Shown piece by piece: positions 17,512-25,622 of a stretch of DNA of 64,000 nucleotides (within the stretch, counting starts at the first letter, position 1; each line of letters starts with the position of its first letter). The position numbers and the translations under genes are program-made. The DNA is from Verrucomicrobiia bacterium (GTDB taxonomy: Bacteria > Verrucomicrobiota > Verrucomicrobiia > Limisphaerales > UBA11358), in assembly GCA_031290985.1 (NCBI GenBank), contig JARLJW010000057.1, positions 95,318 to 159,317 of the forward strand, written 5' to 3'. The notes under the pieces are model-generated. The model searched no databases. It saw only the letters and a list, made by a program, of their open reading frames with translations, and was not told the origin of the DNA.

Positions 17512-20500
17512 ATGAAAACACCGGGAAAATTTGATCCAAAAACACCTGCGGGCGGCACGCCATTTCGTTCGATCGGCATTGATATCGGCGCGGAAAACAT
17601 CAAGTTGGTGGAAATCTTGCGGGAGGAGAAGGGCTTTAAATCAGGCCGGCGCGAAATCCTTGAACACGGGCATAAGCCGGGTGCGGTGCTGCTTCAAATT
17701 TTGCAACGTTGGGATTGGCCGGGCGTGTCTGCCGCCGCCGTGACCGGCCGTTTTTCAACGCAGATTGACCTGCCGCACATCCCGGCCAAGCAGGCCCAGT
17801 TGCGCGGCTATCGTTTTTTGTTCGGCGACGAGCCCGCCACCATCGTCAACATCGGCAGCCACGGTTTTTCCGTGCTGGAAGTCCGGGCGAACGGGCTGAC
17901 GGTGTTCCGCGAGAATGGCCGGTGTTCTCAAGGCACCGGCAATTTTCTGCGGCAACTGGTCCAGCGGTTTTCCCTTACGGTCGAGGAGGCCAGCGCCTTG
18001 TGCGCCGATGTGCCGAACCCGGCGCCATTGTCGGGTCGTTGCCCGGTAATCCTCAAGACGGACATGACGCACCTCGCCAACAAGGGGGAAAGCCGTGCCC
18101 GGATCCTCGCCGGGCTGTTTGATGCGGTTTGCGAGAATGTCTCCGTGCTCATCAAGCCTGGTGTCAGTCCCGCCCGGGTGCTGCTCACGGGCGGCGTCAG
18201 CCGGTCGGCGCGGGTGCGGCGGGTTTTCGGCGAATTGCTGGCGAAGCAGGGGATGCAACTCGTGGTGGCGGACGAGGAGCAGATGCTCTGCCTCGAAGCA
18301 CTGGGATGTGCGTTGATCGCCGGGGAGAATCCGGTGCCGCCGCCTGCGCCGGAAAAATTGATTTTACCACCGCGTGAATTAAAGCTGGAGCGACTGCCTG
18401 CCCTGGCGGATTCACTCACGCAGGTGCGCCGGATGCCGGTGCAGCCCTGGGCCAAGGTGAACGGCGAATTCCGCCGGCTTGTCCTTGGCTTTGACATCGG
18501 TTCCACCGGTTCCAAGGTTGTGGCGCTGGATGTGGCGACCCGGGAAACAGTCTGGGAAGCATACCGCCAGACGCTGGGCGACCCGGTGGGGGCAGCGCAG
18601 GATTTGCTGCGGCGTTTCACGGAAAATCCGGCGGCGAAATATCCGGTGATTGCGTTTGGCGCCACCGGCAGCGGGCGCGAGGTGGCCGGGTCGCTGCTCA
18701 CTTCCTGCTATGGCAAGGAGGCGGTGTTCATCGTCAATGAAATCGTGGCCCACGCCACGGGCGCGTTGCATTTCGATCCGCGCGTGGACACGATTTTTGA
18801 GATCGGCGGGCAGGATGCAAAATACACCCGGCTGGGCGAGGGCCGGATCATTGATTGCGCCATGAACGAGGCGTGCAGCGCGGGAACCGGCTCGTTCATC
18901 GAGGAACAAGGCCGCAAATTTTCAGGCATCGAGGATGTCTGTCAACTGGGCAAGGCGGCACAGGCGGCGCCAGCGGGGGTGTCATTGGGCCAACATTGTT
19001 CGGTGTTCATGGCCGAGGTCATTGATGAAGCGGTTGCCGCCGGCGTGGAACAACCGGCGATCATCTCCGGCCTTTATGATTCCATCATCAAGAATTATCT
19101 CAACCGCGTTAAGGGCAACCGCTCCATCGGCAAGGTGATTTTCTGCCAGGGCATGCCGTTTTCGGCCGATGCGCTCGCCGCGGCGGTGGCGCGGCAGACG
19201 GGCAGCGAAGTCATTGTACCGCCCAATCCCGGCACGGTCGGGGCGATGGGCATCGCGATGCTGGCCGCGCGCGAACTGGATGTGGCCCGGCTTGCCCCGC
19301 TGGAGCTGACACGGTTTTTGAATGCGAAAGTGGAGCAGAAGGACACTTTCGTCTGCGGCTCAAATCGCGGCTGCGGCGGTGCGGGCAATCATTGCCGCAT
19401 TGAACGGCTGCGAACGGTGGTCGCAAATCAGCGGGCAAATTTTACATGGGGCGGCGGCTGTTCATTGTACGACAAAGGCACGCGCAAAAAGAAATTGCCC
19501 GACTTGGCGCCCGATCCATTCCGCGAGCGGGATGATCGCCTGCAAAAGCTGTTGGCGCCGCTTATCAAGTCCCGGGGTGGCCGTCGCGTTGCGATGAGTG
19601 ATGAATTCATGACGAAGGGGTTGTTCCCGTTTTTCGCGGCATATCTTCATGCCGCCGGATTGGATCTGGAAATCGTGAGCGGCGCGGGGCCGGAGATGCT
19701 CAAGCGCGGGATTCAAGCGGCCAACGCGCCATTTTGCGCGCCGATGCAATTGTTTCACGGCGTGGCGCAACAACTGGCGGCAAGCGGCGCCGACTGGATG
19801 TTTGTGCCGATGATCCGCAGCCTTCCAGGTGCGCGCGGGCAGCAATGCGCAACCATTTGTCCCATTGTCCAAGGCGCGCCAAAAGTGGTGGAACACTGCC
19901 TGGGTACCGCCAGACCGCCGCGCATGTTGTCGCCCTTGATCAATGTCGGGGAAGGAAATCTGGAGTCACGGGAGTTTTTAGGAAGCTGCGCCCAGTTGGC
20001 GAAGGAACTGGGACTGAATGAACGGCAGGGCAGGGCGGCATGGTTGGCTGGAGTCGCGGCGCAGAATGAATTTGACGCCGGCGGCCGGGAATCGGGCCGG
20101 CGCGCGCTGGAGTTTTGCCGTGCGCAGAATCTCGTGCCCGTGGTGGTGCTGGGGCGCGATTACACGATCTATAATAAAGTATTGAATTCGAATGTGCCGG
20201 CCATCCTGCGCGAGCGGGGAGCCGTCGGAATTCCGGTTGATTGCTTCCCGCTGGATGCGCATACGCCATTGTTCGACGACATGTATTGGGGCTATGGCCA
20301 GACCATTTTACGGGCGGCGCACCAGGTGCGGCGCGCGCCGGGAGTTTATGCGCTGTATTGCAGCAATTATTCGTGCGGCCCGGACAGCTTCAATCTGCAT
20401 TTCGCGGCGTATGCGATGTCCGGGAAGCCGTTCGTGGTGATCGAGACGGACGGACATTCCGGCGATGCCGGCACGCGCACACGCGTGGAGGCGTTCCTGC

Positions 20501-21906
20501 ACTGCGTCGAGGAGGACCGGCGCGTGGCCAAAAACGGGAAAGGGGCGAATGATTTTTCCAACATCCAGTTCAGCGGCCTGAAGCTTGGCGATTTTCATCG
20601 GCGCAACGGCAAGTCCGAAACCATGCTGGTATCTTACATTGGCCCCGCGTCCGAAGCGGTGGCGGCGGTGTTCAAGGGGCTGGGTTTGAACGCGGAAAGC
20701 CTGCCGCCACCCGATGCGGAGTCGTTGCGGATCGGGCGGCGGCACACCTCCGGCAAGGAATGCCTGCCCATGCCCTACACGCTCGGCTCGCTCATCCAGC
20801 GTTTGGAACGTGCGCCGGCGGATGAAAAATTTGTTTACCTCATGCCCAGCACAAACGGCCCTTGTCGTTTCGGGGTCTATAATCTGCTCAACAACATCGT
20901 TCTCGACCGGCTGGGCTGGCGCGATCGTGTCCGCATCTGGTCGCCCAAGGACACCGGTTATTTCGATGACATGCCGGCCGGCACCGAAATGCTGGTGTTC
21001 GCGAGCATGGCGGCATGCGATATGTTGCTGCAGGCAAAATTGGACGTCCGCCCGCTGGAATTGAAACCGGGGGCGGCGGAAAAACTTTATGAGCGGTTTC
21101 ACCGTGAACTTCTGGCTCAGGTTGAGAAAGCTGCGCGCGGTAATCTCTCGCTTGGTGAGTCGCTCTGGCAGGTCGCTGGCGCAAAGTTGTTTGGCATCCA
21201 CAAACTGTTGGCGGAAGCGGGCCGTGAGTTTGCCGCACTCCGCGGGCCGGGTGAACTGCCTTGTGTGGAATTGACGGGGGAGATTTACGTCCGCGGCGTG
21301 GATAACAGCAACGACTTGCTGATTAAGAAGCTGGAGGCGCGAGGATTGCGGGTACACCTCGCCCCAAAGATAGAATGGGTCAGCTACTGTGCGCATAGAC
21401 AACGGGAGGTGGGCGGTCGCAACCGGCTGGCGGATGGTTTCAGCAATCTGGTGCGGCAGCGGATCCAGCGCACGGCGTGGTCGGCCATGGCAGCGCAGCT
21501 CGGTTGGCCGCCGATCGCCTCAACCGCCGATACTTTGGCGGCGGCGGAACCCTATGTGCATCCCGCGCTCGAAGGTGAGGCGGTTTTAAGCGTCGGCGCG
21601 CCGCTGCATGAATATCGCCATGGCCATATTGATGCCGTGGTGAGCGTTGGCCCGCTGGAATGCATGCCGACGAAGATCGCCGAGGCGCAATGGCATCATG
21701 TGACCGAGCGGGAGGGGGTGTTGAGCCTGACGCTGGCCTTCAACGGCGACCCGATCAACCCGGCGGCGCTGGACAACTTTGCGTTTGAAGTCAAAGAAAG
21801 GTTCAAAACCAGAAAGCAGCCCGCTTTGCCGGTGATTCCAAGCAAGGAGACAGCCAGGCGGCAAGATTTGATTGACGCGAGAACTGATTTGCCGCACACC
21901 AGATAG
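17512..21906 (+). CDS. Acyl-CoA dehydratase activase-like protein (two BcrAD/BadFG ATPase domains + DUF2229/HgdB-like region)
   Basis: 1464 residues from the ATG at 17512 (purine-rich AAGGAAAGAAA upstream); the longer ORF start at 17356 is unlikely. Domain 1 (about 18-290) is an ASKHA ATPase fold (IGIDIGAENIKLVEI) with a single Cys in RCSQGTGNF. Domain 2 (about 320-600) has LGFDIGSTGSKVVALD, FEIGGQDAKYTRL and CAMNEACSAGTGSF, with the Cys pattern that ligates the [4Fe-4S] cluster of HgdC-type activators. A Cys-rich linker (FVCGSNRGCGGAGNHC) precedes a DUF2229/HgdB-like part (about 690-1100; NAPFCAPMQLFHG, CATICPIVQGAP) and a further C-terminal region. Such giant proteins are annotated as CoA enzyme activases. 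The activator normally injects an electron into a 2-hydroxyacyl-CoA dehydratase, but the substrate here is unknown. No separate dehydratase genes are adjacent. Confidence 0.9.
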   Translation: MKTPGKFDPKTPAGGTPFRSIGIDIGAENIKLVEILREEKGFKSGRREILEHGHKPGAVLLQILQRWDWPGVSAAAVTGRFSTQIDLPHIPAKQAQLRGYRFLFGDEPATIVNIGSHGFSVLEVRANGLTVFRENGRCSQGTGNFLRQLVQRFSLTVEEASALCADVPNPAPLSGRCPVILKTDMTHLANKGESRARILAGLFDAVCENVSVLIKPGVSPARVLLTGGVSRSARVRRVFGELLAKQGMQLVVADEEQMLCLEALGCALIAGENPVPPPAPEKLILPPRELKLERLPALADSLTQVRRMPVQPWAKVNGEFRRLVLGFDIGSTGSKVVALDVATRETVWEAYRQTLGDPVGAAQDLLRRFTENPAAKYPVIAFGATGSGREVAGSLLTSCYGKEAVFIVNEIVAHATGALHFDPRVDTIFEIGGQDAKYTRLGEGRIIDCAMNEACSAGTGSFIEEQGRKFSGIEDVCQLGKAAQAAPAGVSLGQHCSVFMAEVIDEAVAAGVEQPAIISGLYDSIIKNYLNRVKGNRSIGKVIFCQGMPFSADALAAAVARQTGSEVIVPPNPGTVGAMGIAMLAARELDVARLAPLELTRFLNAKVEQKDTFVCGSNRGCGGAGNHCRIERLRTVVANQRANFTWGGGCSLYDKGTRKKKLPDLAPDPFRERDDRLQKLLAPLIKSRGGRRVAMSDEFMTKGLFPFFAAYLHAAGLDLEIVSGAGPEMLKRGIQAANAPFCAPMQLFHGVAQQLAASGADWMFVPMIRSLPGARGQQCATICPIVQGAPKVVEHCLGTARPPRMLSPLINVGEGNLESREFLGSCAQLAKELGLNERQGRAAWLAGVAAQNEFDAGGRESGRRALEFCRAQNLVPVVVLGRDYTIYNKVLNSNVPAILRERGAVGIPVDCFPLDAHTPLFDDMYWGYGQTILRAAHQVRRAPGVYALYCSNYSCGPDSFNLHFAAYAMSGKPFVVIETDGHSGDAGTRTRVEAFLHCVEEDRRVAKNGKGANDFSNIQFSGLKLGDFHRRNGKSETMLVSYIGPASEAVAAVFKGLGLNAESLPPPDAESLRIGRRHTSGKECLPMPYTLGSLIQRLERAPADEKFVYLMPSTNGPCRFGVYNLLNNIVLDRLGWRDRVRIWSPKDTGYFDDMPAGTEMLVFASMAACDMLLQAKLDVRPLELKPGAAEKLYERFHRELLAQVEKAARGNLSLGESLWQVAGAKLFGIHKLLAEAGREFAALRGPGELPCVELTGEIYVRGVDNSNDLLIKKLEARGLRVHLAPKIEWVSYCAHRQREVGGRNRLADGFSNLVRQRIQRTAWSAMAAQLGWPPIASTADTLAAAEPYVHPALEGEAVLSVGAPLHEYRHGHIDAVVSVGPLECMPTKIAEAQWHHVTEREGVLSLTLAFNGDPINPAALDNFAFEVKERFKTRKQPALPVIPSKETARRQDLIDARTDLPHTR

Positions 21907-21923
21907 CAACACCAACTCAGCCT

Positions 21924-22520
21924 ATGAAGAAACTGGTATTTGGCTCGTTTGCAATTGTTGCCCTGGTCGCGGCCTGCGTGCCGTCGGTTAATCCGTTTTA
22001 CACGGACAAGGATGTAATCACTGATTCACGGCTGGCGGGGCGCTGGGCCGAGGACAAGGATAAGGACAAAGGCCAACCCGTCACGTGGACATTCTCAGCC
22101 GCCACCAACAGCGCGTATGCGGTTGCACTCGTGGATGACAATGGCAAGACCGGGCAGTTTACGGGGCACCTGTTCAAGCTCGGTGACGGGCTTTTCCTCG
22201 ATCTGACGCCGACGGAGTGCAACTATGCCACCAATCAAGCTGATATCGTTGGAAACGCCATGATTCCCGGACACTTGCTGCTGCGGGTCGGGCTGGAAGA
22301 AAACAAATTGAACCTCGCATTTTGTGATCCCGACTGGATGAAAAAGTTCCTGGAGAAAAACCCTTCGGCCATAGCCCACCGCACGGTGGATGACTGCGTC
22401 ATCCTCACGGCGGAAACCCGGGCGTTGCAAAAGTTTGTTTTGAAACATTTGGGCAAGGATGAATTGTTTTCCGACAGCGGTGAATACCGCCGTCAAGCGA
22501 CCCCCGCCGGCGCGAGGTGA
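21924..22520 (+). CDS. Putative lipoprotein, 198 residues
   Basis: N-terminal signal with lipobox-like LVAAC at about residues 14-18 (MKKLVFGSFAIVALVAAC), so probably membrane-anchored after lipidation. The mature part includes RLAGRWAEDKDKDKGQ and is predicted beta-rich with no known catalytic motif. It starts 17 bp after the activase stop on the same strand and may be co-transcribed. No family is recognised. Confidence 0.75.
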   Translation: MKKLVFGSFAIVALVAACVPSVNPFYTDKDVITDSRLAGRWAEDKDKDKGQPVTWTFSAATNSAYAVALVDDNGKTGQFTGHLFKLGDGLFLDLTPTECNYATNQADIVGNAMIPGHLLLRVGLEENKLNLAFCDPDWMKKFLEKNPSAIAHRTVDDCVILTAETRALQKFVLKHLGKDELFSDSGEYRRQATPAGAR

Positions 22521-22558
22521 TGGGAGCCGATCATCGCTGCAGGCGATGTCACCAATAG

Positions 22559-22597
22559 TTTTTCGATTCACGCCTGTTTTCCAAGAGGGGTTAAGCT
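22559..22597 (+). promoter_or_regulatory. Bipartite promoter-like element, copy 3
   Basis: TTTTTCGATT (22559-22568), 20-bp spacer, GGTTAAGCT (22589-22597), 40 bp before the ATG of the DUF2157 gene at 22638. Confidence 0.45.
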
Positions 22598-22637
22598 GCT
22601 CGTGTAAAGGACAGGATATGTTCTGAACAATGACAAC

Positions 22638-23822
22638 ATGAAAACCGAGGACATCGAAAAAATCCACGCCGCCGGGCTTATCACGGGCGAACAGCGCGAC
22701 CAGATCATTGCGTACTTTGGTTTGAAGGACGAGGGCGGCAAGTTTCTGGTCATCATCTCCTTCGTCGGGGCGGTGCTGATCGCCGCCGGCATCACGTTGT
22801 TGATCTCGGCGCATTGGGATGAGATTCCGCGCGGATTAAAAATCGCCATCGGTCTGGCGCTCATGCTGGGCGCACACGGCGGCGGCTGGTGGCTTCGGGA
22901 AGTGCAAGGCGTATATCGCAAGACCGGGGAAGCGTTGCAATTCGTCGGTTCCGCGCTGTTTCTCGCCAATATTGCGCTGGTCGGCCAGATTTATCACCTC
23001 GAATCAAGAACCCCGGACGCATTCCTGCTCTGGCTGGTTGGGATTGCCGCGTTGCCGTGGCTGTTGCGTTCGAAGGCGCAATTGGTGCTGGTGCTGGCGG
23101 CGTTCTGCACCTGGTTCGGCTGCGAAATCAACCAACGGGACAGCCTGATTTATTTGGGGAACGAATCCCAGGTTCTGGCCTATTCATTGCTGGGCTTGAT
23201 TTTTCTGGGTGCAGGCTACTGGCTGCGACGGACGACTTTCGCCGAGTTCGCCTCTCCGTTCGAAAAAACGGGCGTATTTGGTCTCCTGTTTTTCGCCTAT
23301 CCGCTGACGTGGGCGGGTTTCATGAGCTGGGGACATGATGACACCAATATATGCTCATGGCTGCTGCCCGCCCTGGCCGCGGTCGGAATCCTTTCAACGG
23401 CTTCCGGCATCCGCAATCTGCCCGCGCTAAACCCGCAATGGCGTTGGACCTGGGGTGGTGCGCTGGCGGCGGCCGCCGGATTGTTGTGCGCGGCGTTTTT
23501 CGCGCCGCAGGAGCGAGGATATTACTGGATCGCGCACATGGATGGCAGCAACACTGTTGCCACCATCGCGTTATTTGTATTCTGCCTGTTGCAGATTCAG
23601 GTGGGATTGCAGCAACGTTCCCGGTTTCTGGTCAACGTGGGCGTCACTTTCATCGGTTTGGACATGATCTCGGCGTACTTCGGGTTGTTTGGGACCATGG
23701 CCTTGACCGGTGCCATGTTTGTCGTGATCGGAGTCTTCCTGATTTTGTTCGGTGTCTTTTTGGAAAAGAAGCGTCGCAAATTCATCCGGCAAATCAAAAC
23801 CACCATCGCGGAAACCGCATGA
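22638..23822 (+). CDS. DUF2157 family multi-pass membrane protein
   Basis: 394 residues. The N-terminal cytoplasmic stretch (MKTEDIEKIHAAGLITGEQ) is typical of DUF2157 and is followed by many hydrophobic helices (for example FLVIISFVGAVLIAAGITLL, FVLILFGVFLEKKRRK at the end). The function is unknown; it is an inner-membrane protein. It overlaps the next gene by 4 bp (ATGA), a frequent partnership of DUF2157 and GDYXXLXYXI proteins, so the two probably form one complex or pathway. Confidence 0.88.
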   Translation: MKTEDIEKIHAAGLITGEQRDQIIAYFGLKDEGGKFLVIISFVGAVLIAAGITLLISAHWDEIPRGLKIAIGLALMLGAHGGGWWLREVQGVYRKTGEALQFVGSALFLANIALVGQIYHLESRTPDAFLLWLVGIAALPWLLRSKAQLVLVLAAFCTWFGCEINQRDSLIYLGNESQVLAYSLLGLIFLGAGYWLRRTTFAEFASPFEKTGVFGLLFFAYPLTWAGFMSWGHDDTNICSWLLPALAAVGILSTASGIRNLPALNPQWRWTWGGALAAAAGLLCAAFFAPQERGYYWIAHMDGSNTVATIALFVFCLLQIQVGLQQRSRFLVNVGVTFIGLDMISAYFGLFGTMALTGAMFVVIGVFLILFGVFLEKKRRKFIRQIKTTIAETA

Positions 23823-24367
23823 AACTAAAACTGCTCATACTGGTGCTGACAATGCAATCTGCGTGGCTGCTGGGCACGGTGATCCGGCAGGAGGGCATCC
23901 TGCGCGTCGGCAAGCTGGTATTGCTGGAGACCCAGCCGATGGATCCCCGCGATCCATTGCGCGGTGATTTTGTGCGGCTCAATTACAAGATCAGCAACAT
24001 CCCGCGCGACAAGTTTTCCCCGCCGCTGAATGTTGATTTGGCGGCTGGCACCAAGGTTTATGCCGCTCTTGCCCCGGCTGGGACGAACGGATTCTGGGAG
24101 GTCACCCGTGCGGCCTTGAAACCTCTTACCCCGGCGGAAAATGAAATCCTGCTGCGCGGCAAAAGCGAATCGAGCTGGCATATTCCATCGGGTTCGGTCC
24201 ACATCGAATACGGCATCGAACAGTATTATGTGGCCGAAGGCACCGGCAATCCACGGGGTAAACTGACGGCGCAGGTGGCGGTCGCGAGTTCCGGGCGCGC
24301 CACCATCAAGGAGGTCTTTATTGATGGCCAGCCGTATGCCGCGGTGATGAAAAGAACAGACCGCTAA
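23819..24367 (+). CDS. GDYXXLXYXI-family protein
   Basis: 182 residues from the ATG at 23819, overlapping the DUF2157 stop. The signature is visible as RGDFVRLNYKI at about residues 49-59, with the common preceding PMDPRDPLRGD. An N-terminal hydrophobic segment (LLILVLTMQSAWLLGTVI) anchors or exports it, and the C-terminal part is a beta-rich domain with EYGIEQYYVAEG. The family has no assigned biochemical role. A longer ORF covering this region starts inside the upstream gene in another frame and is rejected as the start. Confidence 0.85.
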   Translation: MKLKLLILVLTMQSAWLLGTVIRQEGILRVGKLVLLETQPMDPRDPLRGDFVRLNYKISNIPRDKFSPPLNVDLAAGTKVYAALAPAGTNGFWEVTRAALKPLTPAENEILLRGKSESSWHIPSGSVHIEYGIEQYYVAEGTGNPRGKLTAQVAVASSGRATIKEVFIDGQPYAAVMKRTDR

Positions 24368-24382
24368 GCCACGGACCGGGCC

Positions 24383-25480
24383 TCACGTCAGGTTCACCAC
24401 TTTGCCGGTGCGGACGGATTCGTAGATGGCGGAGATGACTTTCATGTCGCGCAAGCCTTCTTCGCCGGGGACGCGGGTGGGGCGGTTTCCCAAGATACAT
24501 TGTGCGAAATCGTCCATTTCAGCGGCGAACTGGTTCATATCCGCCAGGCGAATGGTTTTCCCGTCGCTGCGACTGCCGCTGATGCCGTGATAACCGTAGG
24601 CCGGATTTAAGGCCAGCCAGCCGCGGTCGGTATTGGCCGAGAATCGGTTTATGCCGCTAAAGCCATAGGTCGTGTTGCCGTTGGCCAGGACGCCGCTGGG
24701 AAATGCCATCTGCCAGGTCAGCGATTCCTCAATGTCGCGGAACTTGACCTTGTCATTGGTGGTGGCGAGGGCGGAAACCGAAATGGGTTCCTCGCCGGAT
24801 AAATAACGCATCGCCTGCAAGGCGTAGATGCCCACATCCATCATCGGCCCGCCGCCGGACAGTTCCTTCTTTAGCCGCCATTGAGCGGGGTCGCCGATGG
24901 CAAAGCCAAACCCCGCCTCGATAAATTTCAGGCTGCCCAAAACCTGCTCGCGCACAAGCCGTATGCATTCCTGATGGTTGGGTTCGAAGTGCAGACGATA
25001 ACCGATGGCGAGCTGTTTGCCCGCCGTCTTGCAGGCGTCAATCATCTGCCGGCATTTTTCAACGGAAACCTCCATGGGCTTCTCGCACAGGACGTGCTTG
25101 CCCGCCTTGGCGGCGGCGATGGTGTGATCGGCGTGCAACCCATTGGGAGTCACCACATACACCACGTCAATGTCCGGGTTGTCCGCGAGTTTCGACATCG
25201 TGTCATAACTGTAGACGCTGTGGTCGGGCAGGTTGTATTGGGCTTGCCAGCGCCTGGCCTTTTCAGGCGTGCCGGTGATGATGCCGGCCAGCTTGCAGTA
25301 TTCCGTCTCCTGTAATGCCGGGGCGATCTGGTTCGTGCTCAAATTGCCCAGGCCGCATAAGGCAAAACCAAGCTTGCGCTTTGGCGCGGCGGCCAGGGAA
25401 AACTTCGGGATGAACGGCAGGGCCGCGGCGGCCAGCGCGGAAGCCTTGAGAAAATGACGGCGGGAGGGCAGGGAATTCAT
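24383..25480 (-). CDS. Gfo/Idh/MocA-family oxidoreductase with Tat signal
   Basis: 365 residues from the ATG at 25478-25480. The N-terminus has a twin-arginine motif SRRHFLK followed by an Ala-rich hydrophobic stretch ending near PKFSLAAAP, so it is predicted to be exported folded with cofactor. The Rossmann part carries GFALCGLGN in place of the usual GxGxxG, then YVVTPNGLHADH and LCEKPMEVSVE, the family's EKP motif. The C-terminal dehydrogenase domain has GGGPMMDVGIYALQAMRYL. It probably acts on a sugar or inositol-like substrate with NAD(P). It is convergent with the GDYXXLXYXI gene. Confidence 0.9.
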   Translation of the reverse strand: MNSLPSRRHFLKASALAAAALPFIPKFSLAAAPKRKLGFALCGLGNLSTNQIAPALQETEYCKLAGIITGTPEKARRWQAQYNLPDHSVYSYDTMSKLADNPDIDVVYVVTPNGLHADHTIAAAKAGKHVLCEKPMEVSVEKCRQMIDACKTAGKQLAIGYRLHFEPNHQECIRLVREQVLGSLKFIEAGFGFAIGDPAQWRLKKELSGGGPMMDVGIYALQAMRYLSGEEPISVSALATTNDKVKFRDIEESLTWQMAFPSGVLANGNTTYGFSGINRFSANTDRGWLALNPAYGYHGISGSRSDGKTIRLADMNQFAAEMDDFAQCILGNRPTRVPGEEGLRDMKVISAIYESVRTGKVVNLT

Positions 25481-25578
25481 GAGGGGGAAACTATCGCCAT
25501 TTTCCATGCCCTGACAACGGAAAAATTGAACGGCTGGGCCAGGTTTCCGGCATCGGGTGGAGCGATGGCCGGCGAAAG

Positions 25579-25617
25579 TTTTTCAATTCCCACATTGCCC
25601 TGCGGACTGGTAGCTTT
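25579..25617 (+). promoter_or_regulatory. Bipartite promoter-like element, copy 4
   Basis: TTTTTCAATT (25579-25588), 20-bp spacer, GGTAGCTTT (25609-25617). The GTG start at 25623 follows within 6 bp, implying a leaderless or near-leaderless mRNA. Confidence 0.45.
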
Positions 25618-25622
25618 GCGCC

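Noticed and set aside
20308..21402. Minus-strand ORF of 364 residues
   Set aside because: Antisense to the activase C-terminal half; Arg/His/Gln-rich composition typical of shadow frames.
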